Below are positions 32,811 through 46,000 of a DNA stretch of 64,000 nt, piece after piece (the stretch's first letter is position 1; each line of letters begins with the position of its first letter). Origin of the DNA: Aplidium turbinatum (Eukaryota > Chordata > Ascidiacea > Aplousobranchia > Polyclinidae); contig OU964919.1 of assembly GCA_918807975.1 (NCBI GenBank), positions 15,208,001 to 15,272,000 on the forward strand, written 5' to 3'. Position numbers and translations under genes: made by a program. The notes beneath the pieces are model-generated. The model did no database searches. It was not told where the DNA came from and saw nothing but the letters and a program-made list of their open reading frames with translations.

Positions 32811-35800
32811 GAAATAACCTACATAATAATTATCACCGATCTGTCAATGATCAGTGGACTTTTCTTTCTGAACAAAAGTTTAAATCTTTGATGGTGAAGT
32901 CATAGTGTTGTCATTTTGAAAAAGCATTCAGGTTAGAAGTAAAATGGTTGGAGTCAGTCGGAATGACAAGAACAGCGCACCACTTCACTTTGAGCAAAAA
33001 AAACATTTTGAAAACGAAGCGGTCTTCATTTGCCCACTGTTGGTAACTAACCTAGACAGCCAATTAAAGTTTTTTACATTCATTTTACGACTGCAGACGT
33101 TGTAAAAAAGCGGTTAATTGGCTGTCTGGGTACCTGTTAAAGAAGAAACAAGCTTCGAAACGTTCACTGATCCTTGAGTTTAGCTTCTACGTATTGACCT
33201 GTGTTTTTTAATCTAAACTTTGTGAAGGAAATATTATAATATATAACAAGATTAAATCTAAATATCATAAACAAAAGTGGAAAATACATGAAATAATTAG
33301 CGACACTATTTCATAATAAAGTCTAATAACAATAAAATTACTTAATATAATTACATGCTTTGAATATTATAACTGAGCGCTGAAGTTGGTAAGCGACTAA
33401 AGAAAAATAAAAGCTATGAAATGTGCAAGTGAAACAAGGTGCCCTATTCTGAAGGTATCAAGAGGTGGACGGAATCATTTAGACATTTCAATTGCAAGCA
33501 AAAGTGCCGTGATGTCACCCGTAACACCCTAATCAAGCACGCGAAACTACCAAGATTAAGGTTTAGATGGGGTGTTCTCTGATCGCGGATAAACTTACTC
33601 TCCAATCAACCAACAATGACCGCATACAGTAAAATCCTGATTGGTAGATATAGATTAGGATTAATGTTATAACACAGCAGGCAATGAGACGTCCTTTGAT
33701 GTTGGCCAATGATGTGTATCTGAGACCTGGATTTTGCCTTGGTAGGTTTTTGAGGTAGGTTCATATGCCGTAAATCAGGTGCTTTACAGCAGATACTGCG
33801 AACTGCAATGAGAATGGATATACAAGACAACACACAGCTTAATAATTTGAAGTCCATGAATGCTGGAAGATTTCATGTTTTTGTTCAAGAACTCGACTGT
33901 TCTTGGTATAAATTCCAGTAGAGGACACAAACGAGGGAGTTCCATTATAGCTGTGCCAGTCTACCTGTTGTCTTGTGTGTTGCTAATCTGGGAAGGATTT
34001 CGGTTGCGACAATGTTGCTGGATGAATACTTCTGTAAAAATAGACATATGAAGATATTGTTACCTTTGAATTGGTTGGTTATTGATGAATGGTTTCGTGA
34101 AGTAATAAAACATTAGTTTTACTAACACACAACGCAATGCTTATTAACATAAACAAAAATAGTCCCTAAGCTCTATCCGTGGGTGCTAGTCATGACAGAA
34201 CAATATAAACATACGCGCCGCATCATGAGTACATGTTTACGAGGACATGCAGTGCAATGTGAGTGCATTGATTAAAATGGTTATCAGAAATGAAGTGTCA
34301 ACTAATTCTTCTTTGAGTAGACAAATTATTCTCAAAATACCAACAGACTTCAATCTTTCTTCAGATGCAGGAGACGGGTGGCTTTCCCTGTTGATCTATA
34401 ACCCACTTATTACCAGCGAGAAGTCTCCGAGCGTGAATTTGGACTTCATTCACATAGAAACAACTACATTACAACGTATAATCGACATACATACAAAATT
34501 CCTACATTTCACAAAATGACCGATCTGTGGGCCATCGACGGTGGAAAACAAGCTTATATATTTTGCTTATTTTCTACTAATATCTACACTACAGTATATG
34601 CAGATGGCTAAATGGTGTTATAGCACTAACGAAAGATAAGTTGGAATTAGAGCAAATTAATATTGACAAGCGGTGGTTACGGTTTTACATCTCCAATAGC
34701 AATTGCGTATTGCAGCAAACAAAATTGAAACTCCAATCTGGTCTAATAGTGTATGCCTAAACAAGTCATCCTATTACAGCAAGTTCTCAATGAATAAGTA
34801 ATACGTTACATTGTAGATTTGTGGTTGGAATAATTCAGAAGATATTCTACAGTACAATCAATTACACCATAAATGGTACAAGAAACAAGCCCATTCATCA
34901 ATACTTCAACAAAACAACATCTTGTTCACGGGAGGATATTTCGGATTGTTCAAGCAAATTATACATTTTTTTCGAACGTAAAAAGCAATATTCAGAGCTG
35001 AAACCGAATCGCTGAAACACTCAAATCAAATTGAACCACAATGCTCGATTTTGTATTTAATTGATTTGGTGATGAATACATACGTCACTACAAATAGAAC
35101 CGCGGCCCATCAACCATGGCATTAAAACTTGCCAAACAATTATTATCTCAAGCCAAAGCGACGCACTAGCAAGCAGGGGACACCACATTAAACTTATTAC
35201 GATTGAAGCATCTTCCATTCTAACAAGCAGTGAATCGTGAGTGCCAAGCATACCAGTTACCTTCGAACTCCATCATTTGGTTCCAATGAAGCCAAAGCTG
35301 TCATGTGTGAAAACACAATAACAATTACAAAGTTTATTCTAGAACTTGCTGGATGTCGAATGCAGAAAGGCGATGAATGTGGGGGAATAGGTATTATATG
35401 CGTTCTTTGCTATGGTCAAACAACACCCATGCAAAATAGAAATTTCCTTTGAAAATGTTTTGTTTAGAATACTCTGTAGTTTCGAAAAGAGAAACAAAAT
35501 GTTTCAAAAATAAAAATGCATCTTTGAAAATAATATTCTTTTGTTAATCCAGGTTGTTATTTTACAAAGAAACAATAAAATGAAACTCTGATACCGAGTT
35601 TAAAAAATTGCATTTTTTGCATCGTTGTAACGACACCAGTCATTGAAACAACATAAAATAGCAAGTGTGCTATCAAAGGTAGCTATTGAAGAGACCAAAA
35701 GATGCACTGCACTTGTTTCTCAATTTATCATGCTTAAGTGATTTTAATGAAACTCTGTTGCAGAAAGCGGGTCAATTAATTCAAACATTTCTTGAAATTG

Positions 35801-36955
35801 TATTTTCCGCTATTTTAAGAGTGTCAAAAAACAAATATTACAGTTTGGAAAATCAAATCGCAAAACAGACGTGTTGACCAATTGCGAAAACTTATATCCT
35901 GCAGCATAAGAATTATCCATCTACGGTCGAAGCGGCTCACCGGTTTCGTTCGGCAACCTTGTTGTGTTGTTTCAAATCCTTCATCCAATCATCGTTGCCG
36001 GGGGGAGGGCGTCGAGTTGAGGGGGGTTTGGAGCTAGCTCCCCCTTTCCCCATTAGTTTTGTTGGAAGCATTTGTTTTCTTTGCGGCTGCAAAAAAAGTA
36101 GTTTTTATAACCCAGCCAGCAAAATCGGTCATTTTTACATTGATTCAACGTCTACAAACGCTAGGGACGTTAAATCGATAAATACATGACCACTTTTGCC
36201 GACTAGAAATGTGTCACTTATCCGTTGGATGGACGACTGGACGTAAATGCAGGGCAATGGCAACATACTTACTTGTTCGAAATCGCTGTTATACGAGGTA
36301 GCTCTCTTGACTCTGCGTTCATATTCGTTGATGTCAAATTCTTTGCTGAAAATATATCAACAAAGATATTGATTACAAAAAGATGCAAAGGAGCAAATTT
36401 ATCAACCGAGAGATTTTATCAACTCATTAGTGATTTCATTACGTAGAGCCAATGAGGCTTGTCAAGAGTACACCAGGGCTCCCCAAACTACGATTCGCGA
36501 GATTCTTACGGGCTTCCGCACTGTCCAAGAATAGAAAAAGTTCACATTAAAAGTCAAAAAGAAATACTGTAATTAGAAATATCAAAATGATGAACTTTTT
36601 TGGAACGGTCCGACACAATGAAATATGGGCCCCATTGAAACACGGCCGGAAAGATTAAAGCATGTCTCTATCAAAACACAGCCCGACACATTGGATCATG
36701 CAATTGAGCATTTTAGACACATTAGGTTTACGGAATAAGTGAGAGCAGGCTAATGAATCCCCAGCGGCAACTGACACTCAGTTAACTATTGTCTATTGAC
36801 TGAACAAAGTCATAAGAAGCTCCCGACCATCAGTTCTCAGTCGTGTGATTTTTTGAGAAATAAGTTATTATTGATCCCTGTAATGTACGTATATATTTTG
36901 TGAAAATTGCTATTTAAAAACGCAATACTTTCTTTCGTATAACTGCTTGAATAAG

Positions 36956-37009
36956 AGAGTGCAGACTCGACGACCTCCTAGCCTTTAGGGCTACGGTCTT
37001 TCGCACTCT
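36956..37009 (-). ncRNA. Stem-loop in the putative 3' UTR of the 17-exon gene
   Basis: On the minus strand AGAGTGC pairs with GCACTCT, then AGAC with GTCT across small internal loops, and AGCC with GGCT around TTTA. It begins about 38 bases after the stop codon at 37047. The pairing is visible by eye; whether it is conserved or bound by a protein is unknown. Confidence 0.35.
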
Positions 37010-37046
37010 TTCAATGGATGCACAGTGCACACTGTACGTTTTTGTT

Positions 37047-40000
37047 TTATGTAAGTTTCGCATCTAAACAAAAATAAATGACCATCCATCTTGTATAAAG
37101 ATGATTTCTATCCAACCTTAAGTCATTGAGCCAATCGTTGGATTCAGGATCCTCCGTGTCTCTCTTCCTCCTGAACCGCTCCACCCACTCCGGTTCATCG
37201 GAGCGGTGATGCGACAACTCTTCTCTTCTATGGAGTTGAGATTCTGGGTAAGGGCATTCATCGCGTCGCTGCCGAGGTGGACTTACACGGCGGTTGGGGC
37301 TAAAAGAAATTTGTAAACTCAGCGTTTTTTGTTATATCCAGGCTTCTGCCCGGTAGTTGATAATTTAGATTAAGTGGACGGGAAGGCAGGAAAGCCAGTG
37401 GTCGTGTTCACCTTCAGGCATGCCTATAAGTGTCTTGCCAAAGACACAGTCACATGCTCTTGAGTGTCGTTCCAGGGCTCTTACAACTTGGCTAGGCAGC
37501 CGACCAACGTTGAATTGTCTATGTTCGATAAAAAGTTTTCTCCTTGAAAACTAGGGCAGTAACCGACATAGATTGAGTCTAAAGTTCTTAGCAGGTTAAT
37601 TATAATATAATTTACTCATTTACCAAAGTAAGTGTTGCAAACTACTGTACATGACGAGCTCAACCTACCAGTGTTGCCAATTAATAAACTGGGAATCTAA
37701 TGACTAAACAACGTACACTAAAATACTTGAGTAAGCTCACTGCTTGCAGTTTGAGCACTTTCGCAAGGTTGGCGGTAGTACAATTTTTTGGGGTTAGGTA
37801 CCACGGAGGTATGTATCTCCGTGGCCACACCCAGTGTACCTACTACACTGAAGAGGCCGGAAGGCCGAAGTGGTGTGCACTATCTGCAGATAATTAGTTA
37901 ATCAGAAATAGCTTACTAATAATCACATCTGCAATAACTGTTACGTTTTGTTGCAAATGTAATGATTACTAGGTTATACCTGAAAAGGCCACGACGGTGT
38001 GTTGAAAATGTTTGAAAAAAATTAATCGTTTCTATTTTGGACTTTGGTATATATTTTTTGTTCATATTTCGGTATAAATATACTGTATTTATATTTTTTT
38101 TTGCGTGAAAAACATTAAAATCATTGACGTTAGTATGTTTTATGTATAAATTGCAATAAGTTAAAACGTCAAAACACGTTGAATGTGCAGTGTGCACCAA
38201 CTTACTGTTCTCTGTCTTGGCGATATCTGTCCCTTGGTCGATCTGGGGCTCTTCTGGCCGGGCTCATGCTGTGATCACGTGACCCACGTTGGTCTTTTCG
38301 CTCGGGTGACCTGAAGCGATCATGTGATGTGGACCGACCTCGTCGGTCAGGGCTAGGCAGACGTTCGCGAGATCTTTCTCGTCGACCGGGACTGGACTCT
38401 CTCGCTTTTGGTTTCTCTCTTGAGCGGCCGCGATCCCTAAACAGAGATGACCAAAATTAACCTTAAAAAAGATCTTTGTACCGTGAACCAAGCATTCTTT
38501 ACCGTACTTGTTTAATATAGGGGGGGGGGGGGGGGGGGTGGTAACCACTGCGCGATTTTTCCACTTCCTGATTGAAAATGTTTGCTCATATTTTTGAATA
38601 TTTAACCGAATAAATACAGTTTTTCATTTTATATTAGAATTAGCCAGTTGATTAATAAGTTGCAAAAATGTATGACATAAGGTTTGGATACCTCTCTCTG
38701 ACATCGTCGTGTCTACCGCGGTCATGTTTACCACTGCTACTTCGTTCTGAAGTACGTTCCCTGAAAAGAACATTGTCGAAAATGTTGAAATGCAATTAAT
38801 TGATTGATCTAAATATATTTGTTTAAAAGCAACAAAGACTTTTTCGAAGCTAAATCCTCGCGATTTCGCTCCAAGTTGCAGGGTTTTCGCTTGTTATTGA
38901 ATTGTCATTGCCCGTAAACTACTCCATTTGCAAAATTCCGTTAATCGAGATATGCTCTTGTAGTGTCCAGTCCTCGCAATACGGGATACAAGATACGTTA
39001 AATCGTATAGATAGAGTGTAGCCGTAGCTGTTTGCCTGCACTAACTAAGAGTTAAACCACCGTTGCTTAATCTTGCAAAGACAAAACCGGGTTTTGCTTA
39101 AATCAAACGAAGGCTGAATCGAAAACTAAATTACCTGCTATATTTCGGTTTGCTTTGTTGATAAATGTCAGCGTTATCTTTTGAGTGCTTCAACACAACA
39201 TTAAGGTTATGGTCAACGCTTGTAATATCGTCTGTGCGAGTTGGTTGTTTGGTCGGCGATGGAGATCTCTTTGACTTCGACATTCGAGTGAATACTTGCG
39301 CCAACTTCGGAGCTCGCTGTTGCTTCTTCGCCTCCTTTCGAAGCGCATTTTCTCGGGCGGTTTCAAACTGTTCTTGAAGAGCTAAAAAGCGCACATTGGA
39401 ATTGGTCGTATAAATCCTTGTCAGGTAATTTTCAACTAAATGCTTACCAGTGTGAATACGGCAAAATATGCAGACTGAGATTTGAAATTAACCAAGAACA
39501 GGGTCGTTTTATTAAATACATGTGACGGAAATTATTCGTTACCTGAATCCAAAGTGGTTTTCTGCTTGGGAGGATCTCCAAAACCTTTGTCTGAAAATAA
39601 TATTAAATTACAACACGTGCAAAATTGTGATGAATGTGTTAGTAAAAAGTATAGCGCAAAACCTGTTGGGCAAAAGCTAAATCAAGAAACTTTTTTACAG
39701 TCGAGAAATTTCATAAGATGGCTGAAGGCCACTTATGAAAAGTTAGAACTTTAAAGCTAAGTCCTCAATGAGAATTGAGAACGAGACGTGCACCAAAGCC
39801 AAGCTGACAAAAAGCAGTTACAGAGACGAGCATGAATGTTGTAACAGGAAAGCTCACTTTTCTACAAAGCTACAGTAAATAAATTTTGATGCAAATAACA
39901 CAAATTAAAAGAGACATATCAGGTAAGTTGAAAGTTTAAAAACTATCTTAGATCTCTCATAAAAAGAAAACCGAAGAAGACATGTTTGTCAGGTGGTACT

Positions 40001-43000
40001 AGCCTACTTCATCTGAGTAATAATCCTGATAACCTGTGAGGTGCAGGCCTCGAAATTCGTTTTTGTTGACGGCGGACAAACGTGTCCGGTCTGAGCAGCT
40101 ATCTCGGTCTGAGCAGCTATTTCACGGCGGACACACCAGTTTTAGCGTCAAACGTCATGCTTAATCAGTATAATCACTTTATCTTGATAGTTCTTCGCCA
40201 TTTGATAACTATAGCTACGGTTTAAAAGAAGTCAATCTGAAATGCTTTCATCAGATCAACGACGTGCGCTTGAAGAGTCAAAGCGCTGCGTAGCTGCTTA
40301 ATACGCCGCATAACTGATTAACTTCCACCGAACGAGGTTGTGTGGCTTCTTGCGTCACAATGCTCTGGGCACGAGTCGGAAAACTTCTACACCAACGCTA
40401 CTATTTTCTAATGTGCAAAGTTTCACTAGGCTTTTTTCTTTAGGTTTATTTTTGCGTATCATTTAACGAAAGTGAATTTTCTCTGGCCTTTTCTTTCTCA
40501 CGGTAATACCAAAACTTAACAAATTTTTCTGTAGTAGCCTACTCGTAGAATCTAATTTTGTAACCAACCTTGCCTTATCAATATTACTCGATCAAAGCCA
40601 GACATTGTGACGTAAGACTTGAACTAAGTTGCGCGTGATTAATGTAGAAGTACTCCCATCGATTCTTAGCAAAGAATTCACCTTTGTTACGCTGATTCGA
40701 TGTCGTCAATCGTTGAAGCAACGTAAAAATCGAAAGTTTTCCTGCTTGAGTGGAAGCTAAGGGATACAGTATTCACATTTTTTAGATGCGCAGGAAATTA
40801 TACTCTCGCAACAGTTGTTCGTGCTATACAATGACGATTAGTATCGCTGGTTCCTGTGTTAATTCTCGGCGGACAAATATGACCGATCTAGATGGTACTT
40901 CCCGCGGACATCACATGCTGTGACGGCGGACATGACCGCCGTGTCCGCCGTGAATTTCGAGGCCTGGAGGTGGATTTATGCCTATGGACTACACTAAAAC
41001 TTAAATAAAGATTGAAATTAAATAACAATACACAAAACACACGTAAAGAAGAAGAAGCGTTCTTCCCGGCCGTCACTAGTACAGCGAGCAGCTGCGTTTC
41101 GCTAACCATAACGGTGTAGTTTCCACGCTAGCCATTCAGACCTCCAATGAACGATAAGTTTCTCGGCAGCCGATTTGTAGCAAGCATTGACAGCAATAGA
41201 CAAGAATACGGTGCGATACTGATGAGCCCAGCCTCATGGGCGAAACACGTGTCTATCGCTGTCAATACACAAAACACACATTACTTTTGAATAGTATTCT
41301 TACCGCTGGAGGTGGTTGGTTTATTCCAGTTTTGACCGGTTGGCATCTTAACATCAGGCAATGAATGAGCAGTTTGTCGTTTCATTGCGTCTTCACTTGG
41401 TTGTTTGAATACGAACTTTTTACTTTCCTGACGTTTCTTTTCTAAAAGCAACAAGTACGACACAAAACCGTTGGACTCACCGTTAAAAACACAACAAAGT
41501 TTTCATTCTCAAACGTTTAAATGGTGCAAGCCTAATAGTAGCAAGACGTATTGCACAGTTAAAAAACATAAAACGTTTCAAAATTCTCTACCACAGTACC
41601 TGTGTAAGGTATGTCCGTTTGCGTGGCTTCATTTTGAGGATGAATGTTTTTATGAGCATGAACTTGTGAATGGATGCATTTCTAAGGAAAAGTACCAATC
41701 AGCTCGAACTAATTTTAAAATTGGACTTTACAGAATTTTACTTTTTCATATTAATATATTCCCCAGTGATTTATGTTTTGCAACATAGATCCAGCAAATT
41801 GATATAAAAATTCAATAAAGCCTTTGAAAATGGACAATTCGCTATCCAACTGCTCCATGAACAAGGTTCCAAAACCTCAATCTCTTAAATTGATTTAAAA
41901 ATTTAGATCAACAAACTGTGCTACAAGTGGCGGAATTATGGTTGAAATGAGTTTAAAACCTATTATGATAGATTAACACTATAAATTAAATTGAAAAACG
42001 AATAAAACCGGAATTATGATTTTACTTGACCACCAATTTTGTGAACTTAAATTACGGGCAACTCTAAATAGACCATTCGAAGAATATTTATACCAAGCTT
42101 TGCCCACGAATCTTATTTTGACAATCCACGTCTTAGGCAATGAAGTCACAACTTCATTGTTTAAAATAATAATATATGATTTCCACAACAAGCATAGCTC
42201 ATACCTGAGCAGGTTTACCCGAGGTCAAATTAGATTGGTGGACTATGATTGGTGGCTTCCCTTGCTGCACAAGGTCACTCGAGGTCACTGTAATCTCAAA
42301 ATCGGAAAGAGATTCAGAAGCTATGGAAAACAGAAGAGAAATACTTAAAAGGGGTTAGATGCATAAATAACTGATCTCTTAAGCGACCGATTAATCTAAG
42401 CGACTGATTAGTTAATAGAGGGTAAGTTCGCGCAAAGTTTAACGGTGGATCAGTAATCGGAGTTTCTAATCAGTGAATCAAGGTTGGTGTATACTGTAGT
42501 GTATAAGAAAAAGAAATCAGTGGGAAAAAGAAGCTATTTAATTGGTCGTTTTGTTTTATCGCTGAGTAATCCACTGTTGGTGTATATCCGATCCTTGGAG
42601 TGGGGTATTTTTAAATCTAAAGCACATGTGGTTGCTAAAACCAAACTGAAAGATGACGTTACAAAACAACGTCACAAATACTGACAATATCAGGTAATTA
42701 CACCAGCCAGCAATTTACATTGATGTCTTTGCGAGCAATGTATTCAATTGTTATGGTCGTCGAAATTACACCTTTGGCTTAGCTTGCTCACTTCAAACTC
42801 CACAAAAAGGTACCGTATTATGATACGACTAAATTGCATTGCTGTTTGCAATAAAAAAAAAAATGTAAGCACAATATGTGCAGTCCAGCACTACACAAAA
42901 GCAAAAATAACTAATTTATGTTAAAAAAACATTAAACATAATTACAAATCCTCAGCGGCACCGTACGAAAAAGCAAAGATTGATATCCAATCATGCCTAC

Positions 43001-46000
43001 TTGAGCTAACAGATCGCTTTCGCAATTTGCGGGTAAAATTTTCTTTCTTTTCAGAACGAGATTTCTCTTTTACGTGGTCATGGTTGAGTGATTGTGGGTT
43101 GTTGGTCTCCCGATCAGCTGCAATACTTGGAGTTGCCTAAAGTAACATACAATATTAAATTATTTGGAAATATGATTTGCTACTAATGAGAAAACGAAAC
43201 ATTACATGACAGTAGGAGCATTCTCAGATGGTAGAAGCTGCCAAAACAGGATTTTTGCTCCCTGTGTCATTTTGATGGTCTGTTCATGTTGAAAACAGGT
43301 GTTGGTGGTCTGTTTGTGGGAGTTCATGTTTGAAGACTATCCAACATACTATCTCAGACAAATATTCTATCTCCAGACAGAACTAAAGTTACCTGTGGCA
43401 TACGAACCTGCTGCTGGTAGCTCGATCCACATTGGTCATCATTCAAACCATCACCAGGTTGTCTGTGGAGCATAGAAAGGAAAATATTTTCAAACAGATT
43501 CACTAAATATTAAAAAAAAGAAGATTGATGCCTGTTTTGGAATAACAGTACTGTACAAAATTTAGATAGCATATTGGCATCACAAGCCTTTGAAAAAAAA
43601 TCGACATTTTTTCCAAATTGCACTCATTCTATTCTCTTGTGCATTTAGTTACGATTCAGATTTGAAAAACGATCACACCACACGTATATATATGTAGCTT
43701 TTAACCTACATGAAAATTAAATTACAAACGATATGTTTTATGGACATATGTACAAGCGAACGGTTCATAGAGATAAGATGAATTTTATCACGAAACATTA
43801 GTAATACCCAAATGTAAAAACAACAATTTGAAAATATGAAGCACATGAAACACCTGCGGATTGGCTGGAATTTCTCTCCAGCTGGAGAAGGGCGTAGGTG
43901 ATGGCATGGAGTGTTGCTACTCTTGTCAATGACTTTGTTACGAGTTCCGTAATCAGAAGCTTTTGTTTTGCCGGACTCTCTTCGGTCTTGGATGGGCCAA
44001 GAAGGTTGGACGGAAGCAGGAGGAGGGGTATCAGCATCTACATCGATTCCTTCAGAACTATCATCTTCATCTTCAGGATCAAAGGGATGACGGGGAATTT
44101 TGGGGTAAGAGCGATTGCTGTCACCTCCTGTTGGGGGTTGCCGGGTTTGCTGCTGTAGTTGGTTGCTTTGGGGTTGGGGATGAGGAGTTTGATCCTAAAA
44201 TGTAGAAAAAAAATGCTGAATGCGAAGATAAGCTAAACTGAGAATTCATGTAAAACTAATTCTGTGAAGACTAGCCTTTAGCGTTAAAAAAAATTTTAGT
44301 ACTTTACTTCTTTTTAGAAGCTCTCGTTGCATGTATAAAACGTATTTTCGAGAAAACTTTTAGCGCCAGTATGTGTAATTGTGTAATGTTTGAACACCCC
44401 TAGTTCAGAGCAACATGTTACTTTTGAAAAACTGGCGGAAATTATGCCGTAAACACCTTAAAAATACAACGACACCATATTGTGAACCTCAGGAAAGGAC
44501 AACCAACAAGACCGGTATTGACTATTGACATAATGACATATGCTTAATTGCTTATTGTACACAATGTCAAAATACCGGAATAGGTAGCGTTTTTTCGCTT
44601 CTTGCAGTAGGGCTCTGATGTCCTGGACTGCCATACACTGCAGTGTCACTCTTCTCTCTTTGCTCTGGTTGTCCCAGGCCAGTTGGAAGGTCAGGCCATT
44701 CATCGTCAACAGAAGGTTTTGCTTCTCGCTTTTCAGTTTGATCAAGTAATCTATAACTTTTAGCAACTACACTGGGAACATAGTTCGTCTCATCAGAGGA
44801 AACAGGGGGCTCATTCTGTTGTGTTTGTTTCAAAGGTGCCCGTTGTGCTTGTTCGTGCTTAGGTTGGGAATTCTGAGATGCAACTTGTTCAGGATGTCGC
44901 AGGTGTTGCGGTTGCGTTGGGAGATTTAAACGGTTTTGCTGCTGTTGTTTATTTTCCTGTTTCACATCGTTGTGTTCTTCGTAGCTCAGCTTTACTACAT
45001 TGGGCACATGATTACTGTCTCTATCTGAAGTTCTGTGTTCATGGTTTCTATTGAAGTGGCTGGTATCAGATCCATGACTGCCTTGCTGAACACCAATGTC
45101 GCCTCTCTGTGATGACTGATCAGATAGAGATTGGATGTGGCTTGGTAGACGTTCTTCTTTCGATGGCTCAGCTAAGATGCAAAAAAAATAATAAATTGAT
45201 TATGAATATGCACATATTCGTTATGAAAAGAGTTTGATATGATTTGAAAAGCTCAAATTCAACAAAAGCAGATAATACATTCCGTACTATCACCAATCCA
45301 GTAACCACATTGATTTTAAAAAAATAGTGCAGTTAGCTGTACGAAATAATCATGCAAATTATTGTTTGAAAAAATTAATAGAATCAATAATCTCACAGCC
45401 ACACAGCGTATATTCTACTACATCTACTACAAGCAAATACGAGAATTTGATCAACTTAGTATTATATTAATCTTTATACTTCACAATTCGGCAATTACTA
45501 ATAGTTATTCTTTATATTCGAATAAGCTTTTCCATTTGACAGTTCGTTATTTCTATTTGAATAAGCTGAAGATGTTATTATTATGGCGAAATTGAGAGAC
45601 AGCTAATACGTTTGATTCTGAAGACTTTCATGATCTTAGTCTGAAATTCAGCGGAATGGCCCGTTTTGGTGAGTCCGATCCCTATTCAGTGATTATTTTT
45701 TTTTTTTTAAATTATCGGGTACCGTAGCCTAATTATCATTGCCGTTTTAGGGTTAAGGGTTAGGGGTTAGAGGTTAGGAACTCATCGAATCAGACTCACC
45801 GAATCGGACTCACCGAATAGTAGCAGACCCGAAATTCAGATCTGCCTCGAAAGATGGTTTTAAATTGGTCGATTGCGACATTGTCAGTGCACGTTACACA
45901 AGAGGCGATGTGCTCTTTAATTGCGCTTTCGGTTGTTAAGTTTGGGTTTAAGTGCTCCCCGGCTCTTGTCAACAAATGTCTGGTTGACATACCAATGTAT

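Larger units (their letters stand above)
31560..36950. other. Repeat-poor region without a supported gene
   Basis: Apart from a hAT-like end at 36476 (CAGGGCTCCCCAAACTACG) with no partner, a possible inverted repeat around TTAATTGGCTGTCT at 33048-33133 and a short duplicated stretch (31826-31890 against 32029-32100), no mobile DNA is recognised. Several splice-site-like signals and membrane-type open frames occur on the minus strand at 32.7-33.9 kb. I cannot connect them into a gene. Confidence 0.4.

Noticed and set aside
33606-33857. 83-residue minus-strand frame with a signal-like start
   Set aside because: Two other frames over the same stretch look equally plausible and no splice partner was found; it is reported only as part of the unassigned region.
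36476-36640. hAT-like start CAGGGCTCCCCAAACTACG
   Set aside because: No inverted partner end or target duplication was found.
39165-39377. Plus-strand frame MSALSFECFNTTLRLWSTLV
   Set aside because: Complement of exon 14; the minus strand has matching splice sites and phase.
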